DNA of 8,530 nucleotides from Rhodobiaceae bacterium. Its GTDB lineage: Bacteria; Pseudomonadota; Alphaproteobacteria; RS24. Below, piece by piece: positions 1-6,685 of the stretch. The notes beneath the pieces are model-generated. The model was given only the letters and a program-made list of their open reading frames with translations. It was not told where the DNA came from and did not search any database. The translations under genes were made by a program, and so were the position numbers. The first letter of the stretch is position 1, and every line of letters starts with the position of its first letter. Where the stretch lies: the NCBI GenBank assembly GCA_002683515.1, contig NYTN01000029.1, forward strand, positions 1-8,530. The letters are read 5' to 3'.

Positions 1-699
1 TCAGGCAATACATCGTTAACAGATACAATTTCTTCAATAAATACAGCCATGGCGGCTGCAGGAAATGATATATTTGCATCAGATGACGGAACTGGAAAAC
101 TTCTCCTAAGATCAGTTTCAGGCGCAAATATTGTTGTAAATGATGGTGCTACTGGTGGTTTATTCACAGCAGTAAAAGATGGCGCTGGGGCAGCAGTTAA
201 TGCAGCGTCTAATGTATTCACGGCAACTGCCAAAACAGCATCGAATGACTCTTGCCAGGTTACTGGAGTTATTAAGTTCACTTCATCAGAAATATTCTCT
301 GTGCACACAGCCTCCTCCATTACGGATGCCGGTGCTGGGAATGCTGGTTTGTTTGTAACCTCACCGGGTGCGGCCAGTATCAATAAATTATCCAATGGAG
401 ATATTTTGACAATTAGAAATGCTCAGGACTTTTTAGGTGTTATTGACGCCTCGCTCAAACGCATTGATGCTGAAAGAGGTGATTTGGGTGCAACAATTAA
501 TCGTATGGAATACACCATTAACAATCTGTCCAATGTAGTAATGAATAGTAAGGCAGCAAAAAGCCGAATCTATGACTCTGATATTGCTAAAGAGACCTCT
601 AATTTAACAAAGTCTCAGATTTTGCAACAGGCAGCTCAAGCAATGCTCGCTCAAGCTAATTCTACAGCTCAAAATATCTTGAGCCTGCTTAGAAACTAA
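1..699 (+). CDS. fliC: Flagellin, C-terminal part (5' end outside window)
   Basis: Flagellin is the subunit of the external flagellar filament and is exported through the flagellar type III channel. The frame is open from base 1 (reading SGNTSLTDTISSIN...), so the ATG at 49 is an internal Met and the gene starts left of the window; 232 residues are visible. Visible residues 5-48 resemble a flagellin IN motif of the variable outer domain. From about residue 135 comes the conserved D1/D0 C-terminal coil: FLGVIDASLKRIDAERGDLG, then NRMEYTINNLSN, SRIYDSDIAKETSNL, and the terminal helix ILQQAAQAMLAQAN...LSLLRN. This end is complete and typical. A single cysteine (codon 253-255) is unusual for a secreted filament protein. 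The gene converges on flgL and ends before a strong terminator. The identity is secure; whether other flagellin copies exist cannot be seen. Confidence 0.95.
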   Translation, partial: SGNTSLTDTISSINTAMAAAGNDIFASDDGTGKLLLRSVSGANIVVNDGATGGLFTAVKDGAGAAVNAASNVFTATAKTASNDSCQVTGVIKFTSSEIFSVHTASSITDAGAGNAGLFVTSPGAASINKLSNGDILTIRNAQDFLGVIDASLKRIDAERGDLGATINRMEYTINNLSNVVMNSKAAKSRIYDSDIAKETSNLTKSQILQQAAQAMLAQANSTAQNILSLLRN

Positions 700-721
700 A
701 TCAGTTTTCCCTCAAACTGAT

Positions 722-752
722 AAAACCCCGACTGAAAAGTCGGGGTTTTTTT
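722..752 (+). terminator. Rho-independent terminator of the flagellin gene, probably bidirectional
   Basis: A perfect 12-bp stem pairs AAAACCCCGACT (722-733) with AGTCGGGGTTTT (738-749) around a GAAA loop (a stable GNRA-type tetraloop). It is followed by further T residues to 752, giving seven T in a row (746-752). It begins 22 bp after the flagellin stop. On the minus strand the same hairpin ends in TTTTA about 40 bp past the flgL stop, so it probably also ends the flgHIJKL transcript. The U-tract is weaker in that direction. Confidence 0.93.
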
Positions 753-788
753 ATGGTTATCATTAATCTTATAATTTATATTTAAACT

Positions 789-2075
789 TTATCTTATAAA
801 ATCAAAAAGGCTTTGCTGGCCTATTTTTGCGAAAGCCTGTTGGGAAGCGTCCCTACTCAAAAGTAATGATTGTAGACGAGTTACCAATGAAGCGAGATCA
901 GCGTCACCCATTTCAGAGACTTCCTCAGATACTGCAATCTTTCTTTCGCCTAAAACACTGACTTGCTGAGTTGCTTTATTTAATTGCGAGCCAATCAGTG
1001 CCTGTTGATTACTGATGTGATTAATTGCGCTATTAATGTCGCCTGAGATATTTGAGAGTAACAAGTCGTCATCTGTAAGGCGTCTAGCTACACCAACCTG
1101 CTGGCCACTTCCATCAATACTATAGAAATCAACAAAAGCTGTCATATCGTCACTGGATGTCTCAATTCCCTCAATTTCAATATCATCAAAACGAATATTT
1201 TGATTACCTGCATCAGTTAAACGAACGCGATCAATTGATGCATCATAAGCTGCTGTAATACCCGTCAAATTTGTATCAGCGTTAATCGCATTTACAAGGT
1301 CAGTATATTTGCCCTCAGCCATACTGGTAGTAATACGCGTTGTTCCATTAGCCCCAGTTAGAGAAAAAGTAAATTCTAACGGATCGCGTGGTAAGCTGAA
1401 ATCCAGCTCTGCAACCCCTGTAGCGTTACCTTCCGTATTTAATATGCTTCCATTAAGTATTGCCCTTTTCATGCCCTCAAGCATTGTAAAAATGCTCTTT
1501 GGTCCGCCGTCTGTTTGTACGCGCCCAAAAACACTTTCACCATCAAGTCCATTAAGTACCTGCATGTTCTCAGAAACCTGAAGATAAGTCTGTCCTCGGT
1601 CACCATTATAATTAATATTTCCATCCTTGGTCAGTTCGAAAGCTTTTTTGTCTGTTTTATAACCTGAAAAAATACTTTGACCTTGTGCATCCTGAGTATT
1701 AGCAAGTTCTACCATATGCTTAATCAACTCTTCTGCTTCCATCGCAATAGCAGCTCTTTCACCTGGGCCAAACGAACCATTCGCTGCCCGAACAGCTAGC
1801 TCACCAATTCTGGTAATGGTATTTATGGATTGTGAGAGAGCATTTTCTGCCATATTTAAGCGGCGGTAAGCTGCATCGGCATTTCTTTCAAAACGATCTA
1901 AGAGATTATTCTGTTCCTTTGCGGCAGATAGCTTAACAGCAGTCACCGGATCGTCTGAGGCACGCACAATATTTCGTCCACTAGAAATGCGCTCCTGCAC
2001 ATTCTGGATTTCCTTATTCATTTTCCCAAATGTATCAATTTGACTTTGATTAAAATATTTTGTGCTTACTTTCAT
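789..2075 (-). CDS. flgL: Flagellar hook-filament junction protein FlgL (HAP3), enlarged
   Basis: FlgL sits between FlgK and the flagellin filament as the second junction protein and is exported by the flagellar secretion apparatus. It is 428 residues, longer than the enteric protein (about 317). The flagellin-like N-terminal coil shows the signature ISSGRNIVRASDDPVTA at residues 30-46, then RAANGSFGPGERAAIAMEAE and ANTQDAQGQSIFSGYKT (125-141). The C-terminal coil (about 340-428) ends SLLLSRDASQQAFAKIGQQS. Between them, residues 237-297 form an IN motif (KYTDLVNAINADTNLTGITA), which explains part of the extra length. The protein contains no cysteine. ATG is 22 bp after the flgK stop, preceded by AAGG seven bases upstream. 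It is the last gene of the flgHIJKL run and ends in TAA before the shared terminator. FlgL rather than a second flagellin is favoured by its position after flgK and its N-terminal sequence. Confidence 0.94.
   Translation of the reverse strand: MKVSTKYFNQSQIDTFGKMNKEIQNVQERISSGRNIVRASDDPVTAVKLSAAKEQNNLLDRFERNADAAYRRLNMAENALSQSINTITRIGELAVRAANGSFGPGERAAIAMEAEELIKHMVELANTQDAQGQSIFSGYKTDKKAFELTKDGNINYNGDRGQTYLQVSENMQVLNGLDGESVFGRVQTDGGPKSIFTMLEGMKRAILNGSILNTEGNATGVAELDFSLPRDPLEFTFSLTGANGTTRITTSMAEGKYTDLVNAINADTNLTGITAAYDASIDRVRLTDAGNQNIRFDDIEIEGIETSSDDMTAFVDFYSIDGSGQQVGVARRLTDDDLLLSNISGDINSAINHISNQQALIGSQLNKATQQVSVLGERKIAVSEEVSEMGDADLASLVTRLQSLLLSRDASQQAFAKIGQQSLFDFIR
1185..1367 (-). other. Flagellin IN-motif module inside FlgL
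   Basis: This stretch encodes FlgL residues 237-297. The core reads DLVNAINADTNLTGITA, followed by a short beta-type segment RVRLTDAGNQNIRF. It matches the flagellin hook IN motif (conserved Ile-Asn in a helix, then TGxTA and a strand ending in a polar turn). It closely resembles the copy in FlgK at 3856-4023. Such modules lie in the outward-facing variable domains of flagellar axial proteins. Confidence 0.75.
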
Positions 2076-2082
2076 AACAAAA

Positions 2083-2086
2083 CCTT
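2083..2086 (-). promoter_or_regulatory. flgL ribosome binding site, weak
   Basis: On the minus strand AAGG lies seven bases before the flgL ATG, inside the 22-bp gap after flgK. A better GGAG (2092-2095) is 16 bases from the ATG, too far to act directly. This is clearly weaker than the sites of flgJ and flgK, so FlgL output may depend on coupling to flgK translation. Confidence 0.6.
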
Positions 2087-2097
2087 AGTGTCTCCAA

Positions 2098-5000
2098 TTA
2101 AATGACATCCAATAGTGAATTAAACATTTCCCGGGCCGTAGACAAAATGCGCGCCGAAGCTTGATATGCCTGTTGGAATTCCATCAAAGAAGCTGCCTCC
2201 TCATCAAGATTTACTCCCGAATAAGAAAGTTCACCCTCCAGTGCGGCATCACGCATACCTTCAGCGGCATTCTTAGTAATTTCTGATGAGCGAACGGAAG
2301 ATCCTACACTCGTTACAATCTCAGAAAAAATATCTCTAAAACTACCTGAATTTGCATTCGTAAGATTTTTTTCCTGTAATTTAATAATTGCATCAATATT
2401 CCTGGCATCGCCAATACCTTCAGCATTACTCTCGAGGAAAAATAAATCTCCCAGTTCAGGCTCCCCAGAAAAATTTATCTCATACCCAGCGGCCGTTGTC
2501 TGACCTTCACGGTTCAAAATACGTGATGCAATAGAATGTCCAGTTTCAGTATCCAGAATTTCGATTCTTTGCCCATCTTCACTAGTGACTTCAACACTTA
2601 GGGGTTCAAAATCACTTAAATGAGGGGCTAAATCATAAGATGCTGAGACACTCCGCGCACCTGCTCCGTTAATGATAACTATTAAGTCTTCATTGGGAAG
2701 GTTACCTATAGTCATTGATTTTTCGGCAATGCTTGTCGCATTTGCTGTCATATCAACCATATTACCAAGACTTGAGGTAACTTGAATTTTATCGCTTAAG
2801 AGTTTCAGGCCATATTCTGATACAGGAAGGCCAAAACTCTTTAGTGAATTATCTGTTGGAAAGTTTATAGGCCCAGTCGCAAGAGTGTGCGCTAGTGTTA
2901 ATCGTCCAGTAGTGCCGGATGTGATATTAAACGATGCTGAAAATCCTGCAGTGTTAGGGGTGTGAGAAATAGACCCATTTGCTGCTAAAGTAACTGCTAT
3001 TGTTGTGCCATTAAAATTGACATTAAAACTTCCATTGTTGGTTGCAGCGTTAATTTTCTGGCCTGTAAATTTTGTCGTAGTAACAGCAAGATTTGAGATA
3101 CCAAAAAGGCCAGCTGCAGTTGAATTTCCTGTAACAGTGCTATCGGAGACTAGAGTTATAGCTGAGGCTTGGAGTGACCCACCGCCAATAATGTTAAGGT
3201 GATTGTTACTATCGTAAAATGCTGTAACTCTACCGATCTCTCCACCAATAACATCAATCTCACCTTCATTCATAACTAGTGTGTATTGATCTCCGTCAAA
3301 TTCAATTACTACCCTATCCCCAGTTTCAGGACTTGATGAAACTGCGACTGCAGTATTATTCGATAACGATATAGAGGTCCCTTGTGACCGTAAATCTTGA
3401 ATTAATGCTTCAGCCACGGCTTTAGAATTTAATGTGGCTAATTGTGAAGAGGTTACGCTCGCAGAATATTGCTGGCTATTAGCCTCTGATGGAAGAGTTA
3501 TTGAATAGGTTGCCGACGCTGCAAATGCTCGCTTATCTGTTCCACCAAAATTACTATCAACCTCATCATTGGCTAAGAAACTAAATGTCTTAACATCACC
3601 ATAACTTGAACTCTCTACTTCTACTAATCCGCCATTCATTGGTGAACTTGATGAATTTGAGGTTACGCCATTGACTGTGAGAGAAAAATCTTCTGATGAG
3701 TCCACAAGGACCTCACCCGTAAAACGACCAGCGTCAACAGTGCCATTAGCATTTCTGGAATTAAAGCTTAATAAAGATGAAATTGCTCTCCCTGTATCAT
3801 GTGATGGGAAAGAAGATATAACCTGCCCATCAAACATTGGACTTGTGTCTGATAAAGAAGAAATCATTATGTCATTACCGTCTTCACTGATCAAAGTAAT
3901 TGCATCGTTATTTATATTTGCCTGGGCTGTTACACCAGTTAAATTACTAATATTATTAATTGCATCCACTAGGTTTGAAACATTCGTAGACGACACGCTT
4001 GCAGAAACTGATAATGGCTCTTGATTTTCAGACTCAAGGTTAAATGCAACAGTACCGGTGGAATTAAAGTTATTTAGACGAACAACAGTCTTAGATTTTG
4101 CAACTAACCCAAAGTCATTAAATGTTTCATTTATTTTATTAGAAACGAAGCCAGCTGAGGCACCGGCAGGTATGGATAATGAGGGTGTTGCACCATTAGC
4201 AATACTTGCAGAAATTGTGTATGTGCTTGTAGGACTATCCGGCAAAGCTCCATACCCAGCAATAGCATCAGAACTTGCCCCAAACGGCCCAAGTCTAATG
4301 GTTTCTAAGCCGTTAACGTTTGAAATGTTTAAATTCATTCCTCGATATGCATTAGCTTCTTGATTTAAATAAGAGCCATAATATTTTGCGTTGGCGCCGA
4401 AACCATTTTCTTCGCTCAAGAAATTCACTATTTCAGTTTCAGTCAATGGCGACCCAGCTATATGCCGCCCTTCACGAGTAAAAATTTGAATATCTGAGGC
4501 ATCCTGCCTGTTCGTCACCGACCCACTTATTGTTTTCGAGGAAGTGGTGACGCTCGCAGAGGTAAATGATGCACTTGATGAAGAAATATTTAGGCTTGAG
4601 CTCGTACTACTTGGAAACAACCCTAAGTCACCCAAACTAAATCCAGTATCGCTAGTGACAACCCCTGTGGCTAAAGCCTGTTGGAACTCGGCTTCATCTG
4701 ACCAATTATCCGAAGCAATTGCATTTGAAAAAAGACCACCATAGCCAAGCGCAAAATTATGCGTACCAGCCCTAGCACCATCAGCGAGAACAACTTTAAG
4801 GTTATTAGCATCAACTAAATCATCAAGAGATAATACAATATTTACATTTGGTTGCTGTATGTAAGAATTAATCGAAAAATTCTGAGTACCCGCGGGAATA
4901 GATGCAACTACTCCATCTCTCAGAAATTCCGTGGCGCTTATAGGAATATTACCATTTTCAAAAATGGTATCTACACTCGGCGGTTGAGTAAATACTGTTA

Positions 5001-6369
5001 AATCAGTTTTACTAATTTCCATCACAGCATCGCTATTATTAAGACTATTCTGCGTAACAATTGTAGGAGAAGCTGCAGCTAACTCTTGAGGTTTTTTTAG
5101 CAAAAAACTCATATTTTTTGCCGCACCACTTACATTGTCTAGAGTTATGGTGTCACCATTTTTTGCTGTACCAAAAATTTTAAGCTCAAAGCCATCCGCA
5201 AAAATTATGTTTGATGATGCTGAAAGACCATTAAAATTATTTTCTGAATTTGTAATCCAAGACTTCTGATCTTCGCTAAAAACAAATTCAACAGAGTTGG
5301 GTGGTATTAAATCAACATTATTTATTGTTAATTCTGCTGATAAACTACCCCTATTAGTTCGACCAAATTCAAATTCTAAATCTGTAAGGCCAAACATTTT
5401 ACCGCCGGCTTTACCATCAAGTGTAATGCCATTTTCATGAACATTATTTACTTCACTAGAAAATAAATAGGCCAATGTGTTAATCTGCTTTTCTATTTCA
5501 CCAATGAATTCATATGATAATGTAAAGCCTGCCAGAGACCCTTTAGTAATTTGACTGGTCGGCGAGACGGACCCGGCAGAAATGAGCGCCGGTTGAATAG
5601 CACCCTGATTTTCAATAATGCCCATTTTACGTGCCGTCGCGCCGTCAACAAGCTTTGGACCCGCAATCGAGCCACCAAGAATAATAGTTGCTACACCTCT
5701 TTGGTCGTAAGTCACGGTTAATTCAACGCGCTCAGAAATTTCGGAAATTAACTTGTCTCTGTTATCCAAGACTGAATTTGGCACCTGCCCGCTTTGACCG
5801 GATGATAAGAGCCTTTGATTCACCTTAACAAGTTCATTCACAAAAAGATTCACTGAATCTGAGGTTGCCTCGGCCTGTGATTTAGCATCCATCTTAAGAC
5901 TCTCAACCATTGAGGCCGTCTGCCTGAAAGCACCCGCAAGGCTAAGACCTTCTTCAATAGCGACTAGCCGACCAGGAATATCTCCTGGTGCCGTAGCCAC
6001 CTCCATGAGGGATCCAAAAAAGTTCCCCATAAAATTACCAAGATCTGCGTCATTAGGCAGTAAGAGGTTTTCAAGATCACGGACATTATTAAAAAAAGTA
6101 TTTGATTTTTCAAAATCTGCTTTTGTAGAATAAACTCGACTTGTCATAAATTCATTAAATGAACGTCGAATTTCTGAGACACGCGCACCTAAGCCAACCT
6201 GACTAGCAACTGCAGTAAGGCCTCCCTGACTGGCAGAAACCTCTTCAATACTGGCTTCTCTTCTGTGGTACCCATCAGTATTAATATTTGTAATATTCTG
6301 ACCAGTTACCGTCAAAGCCTGACGGTAAGCCTGAACACCACTTTTACCAATGTCAAAGAGGCTGGCCAT
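2098..6369 (-). CDS. flgK: Giant flagellar hook-filament junction protein FlgK (HAP1)
   Basis: FlgK is the first junction protein placed on the hook tip and is exported by the flagellar type III apparatus. At 1423 residues it far exceeds the usual 450-650. The termini are normal: N-terminal rod/hook signature QNITNINTDGYHRR (24-37), D1 coil to about 320, a FlgK outer domain at about 360-435 (DGFELKIFGTAKNGDTITL, then LLKKPQELAAASP), and a C-terminal segment from about 1257 with TETGHSIASRIL, GYEINFSGEPELGDLFFLES and the final coil VNLDEEAASLMEFQQAYQAS. The extra mass lies at about 440-1255: a Ser/Thr-rich linker (587-618), the motif IFTREGRHIAGSPL (629-642), a tandem IN module (738-838), then beta-rich, Ser/Asn/Thr-rich sequence with NLPNEDLIVIINGAGARS (1223-1240). 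There is no cysteine and only two tryptophans. The frame is continuous, so no fusion or frameshift error is evident. It starts 3 bp after flgJ with a strong binding site. Confidence 0.95.
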   Translation of the reverse strand: MASLFDIGKSGVQAYRQALTVTGQNITNINTDGYHRREASIEEVSASQGGLTAVASQVGLGARVSEIRRSFNEFMTSRVYSTKADFEKSNTFFNNVRDLENLLLPNDADLGNFMGNFFGSLMEVATAPGDIPGRLVAIEEGLSLAGAFRQTASMVESLKMDAKSQAEATSDSVNLFVNELVKVNQRLLSSGQSGQVPNSVLDNRDKLISEISERVELTVTYDQRGVATIILGGSIAGPKLVDGATARKMGIIENQGAIQPALISAGSVSPTSQITKGSLAGFTLSYEFIGEIEKQINTLAYLFSSEVNNVHENGITLDGKAGGKMFGLTDLEFEFGRTNRGSLSAELTINNVDLIPPNSVEFVFSEDQKSWITNSENNFNGLSASSNIIFADGFELKIFGTAKNGDTITLDNVSGAAKNMSFLLKKPQELAAASPTIVTQNSLNNSDAVMEISKTDLTVFTQPPSVDTIFENGNIPISATEFLRDGVVASIPAGTQNFSINSYIQQPNVNIVLSLDDLVDANNLKVVLADGARAGTHNFALGYGGLFSNAIASDNWSDEAEFQQALATGVVTSDTGFSLGDLGLFPSSTSSSLNISSSSASFTSASVTTSSKTISGSVTNRQDASDIQIFTREGRHIAGSPLTETEIVNFLSEENGFGANAKYYGSYLNQEANAYRGMNLNISNVNGLETIRLGPFGASSDAIAGYGALPDSPTSTYTISASIANGATPSLSIPAGASAGFVSNKINETFNDFGLVAKSKTVVRLNNFNSTGTVAFNLESENQEPLSVSASVSSTNVSNLVDAINNISNLTGVTAQANINNDAITLISEDGNDIMISSLSDTSPMFDGQVISSFPSHDTGRAISSLLSFNSRNANGTVDAGRFTGEVLVDSSEDFSLTVNGVTSNSSSSPMNGGLVEVESSSYGDVKTFSFLANDEVDSNFGGTDKRAFAASATYSITLPSEANSQQYSASVTSSQLATLNSKAVAEALIQDLRSQGTSISLSNNTAVAVSSSPETGDRVVIEFDGDQYTLVMNEGEIDVIGGEIGRVTAFYDSNNHLNIIGGGSLQASAITLVSDSTVTGNSTAAGLFGISNLAVTTTKFTGQKINAATNNGSFNVNFNGTTIAVTLAANGSISHTPNTAGFSASFNITSGTTGRLTLAHTLATGPINFPTDNSLKSFGLPVSEYGLKLLSDKIQVTSSLGNMVDMTANATSIAEKSMTIGNLPNEDLIVIINGAGARSVSASYDLAPHLSDFEPLSVEVTSEDGQRIEILDTETGHSIASRILNREGQTTAAGYEINFSGEPELGDLFFLESNAEGIGDARNIDAIIKLQEKNLTNANSGSFRDIFSEIVTSVGSSVRSSEITKNAAEGMRDAALEGELSYSGVNLDEEAASLMEFQQAYQASARILSTAREMFNSLLDVI
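3856..4158 (-). repeat. Tandem flagellin IN-motif module inside FlgK
   Basis: FlgK residues 738-838 carry two related units. Unit one reads SAGFVSNKINETFNDFGLVA followed by VVRLNNFNSTGTVAFNLES. Unit two reads NVSNLVDAINNISNLTGVTA followed by AITLISEDGNDIMIS. Each has a helix with a central Ile-Asn, a GL/TGVTA-like turn and beta strands. This arrangement is one I know from the variable domain of long flagellins; its presence in a hook-associated protein fits the family description of the IN motif. Unit two is nearly the same as the FlgL copy. Confidence 0.72.
4516..4611 (-). other. Ser/Thr-rich linker in FlgK
   Basis: This encodes FlgK residues 587-618, of which 16 are Ser and 5 are Thr out of 32. 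It follows a segment ending GDLGLFPS and precedes the IFTREGRHIAG motif, so it probably joins two folded outer domains. Ser/Thr clusters in surface flagellar proteins can carry O-linked sugars in some bacteria; that is only a possibility here. Confidence 0.6.
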
Positions 6370-6372
6370 AGA

Positions 6373-6675
6373 TTACTCCTCACCTCCAACATGATCTTTA
6401 AATTGCGTGTAAAGCGCCTCGGCTATTCCCAGACCGGCTTTTTGCGCCATAAGCTTTGAATATTCTTGGTCCAGCATAGACTGAAATGTGTCTGATGCTT
6501 GATTAGAAAAAAGTGTTTCAGCTAGCTCGCCCTTGCGCGCCTCTTTAAGGAACATATCCGCAAAAATAGCCTCAAATTGCTCAGCAACTTGCTTTAAGTC
6601 TTCCTTAGATTTGGAGTTGTGCTGTCCAAGCATCATGCTGGTTTGTAAATCAATAGCTGTTGGTTTGATATCCAT
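6373..6675 (-). CDS. flgJ: Rod-binding protein FlgJ, single-domain form without muramidase
   Basis: FlgJ acts in the periplasm as the scaffold or cap for assembly of the flagellar rod. This 100-residue protein holds only the N-terminal rod-binding domain: LKQVAEQFEAIFADMFLKEA (27-46), TLFSNQASDTFQSMLDQEYS (54-73) and KAGLGIAEALYTQF (79-92). Enteric FlgJ (about 313 residues) adds a peptidoglycan hydrolase domain that opens the cell wall for the rod; it is absent here. No remnant is present because flgK begins 3 bp after the stop. Single-domain FlgJ is known in alphaproteobacteria and other groups, where a separate lytic enzyme does the cutting. The ATG start is supported by AGGAGG overlapping the flgI stop codon. 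Length and context match the family. Confidence 0.92.
   Translation of the reverse strand: MDIKPTAIDLQTSMMLGQHNSKSKEDLKQVAEQFEAIFADMFLKEARKGELAETLFSNQASDTFQSMLDQEYSKLMAQKAGLGIAEALYTQFKDHVGGEE
6376..6387 (-). promoter_or_regulatory. Tandem ribosome binding sites of flgK, inside flgJ
   Basis: The last codons of flgJ (Gly-Gly-Glu-Glu) are written GGTGGAGGTGAGGAG on the minus strand. AGGAG (6376-6380) lies six bases before the flgK ATG, with a second GGAGG (6383-6387) 13 bases away. Ribosomes ending flgJ would uncover or directly reuse this site, which indicates translational coupling and strong initiation of the very long flgK frame. Confidence 0.8.
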
Positions 6676-6679
6676 ATCG

Positions 6680-6685
6680 CCTCCT
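6680..6685 (-). promoter_or_regulatory. Ribosome binding site of flgJ, overlapping the flgI stop
   Basis: AGGAGG on the minus strand begins at the A of the flgI TAG stop and ends four bases before the flgJ ATG. It fixes the flgJ start and implies coupling to flgI translation. The four-base spacing is slightly short. Confidence 0.8.

Larger units (their letters stand above)
2605..5052 (-). other. Central insertion of FlgK, about residues 440-1255
   Basis: This is the part of FlgK with no counterpart in the short enteric protein. Composition is rich in Ser, Thr, Asn, Gly and Ala with alternating hydrophobic strands, as expected for surface-exposed beta domains. No cysteine, membrane segment or catalytic motif is visible. 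Boundaries are approximate, set by the last residues that fit canonical FlgK (AAASPTIV, 431-438) and the start of the canonical C-terminal part (EPLSVEVTSEDG, 1255-1266). Confidence 0.7.

Noticed and set aside
49..51. ATG at 49 as the flagellin start
   Set aside because: The frame is open to base 1 with flagellin-like residues before it, and the conserved N-terminal coil of flagellin is absent; this is an internal Met.
1869..2600. Possible duplicated domain in FlgK based on FTREGRHIAG (630-639) and LNREGQTTAAG (1285-1295)
   Set aside because: The match is limited to a few residues, and the flanking sequences do not align by eye.
3671..4363. Two open frames on the plus strand, 3671-4024 and 4058-4363
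   Set aside because: They lie antisense to flgK, which is intact and recognisable there. Their translations show no family features and no convincing ribosome binding site was seen.
4950..4969. Inverted repeat TACCATTTTCAAAAATGGTA, a 9-bp stem
   Set aside because: It is inside the flgK coding sequence, AT-rich, with a two-base loop and no T-run after it on either strand; it codes normally and is best explained by chance.
2605..5052. FlgK insertion as a recent mobile element or a gene fusion by sequencing error
   Set aside because: No transposase, terminal repeats or frame break is seen; composition and amino acid style are continuous with the rest of the protein, including the complete lack of cysteine.
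5092..5098. Seven-A tract in flgK (CTA AAA AAA CCT) as a programmed frameshift site
   Set aside because: Both shifted frames meet stops within about 17 codons, the upstream and downstream parts of FlgK are in one frame, and no stimulating structure is evident. Similar runs of seven at 2366-2372 and 6091-6097 fit the AT-rich composition.
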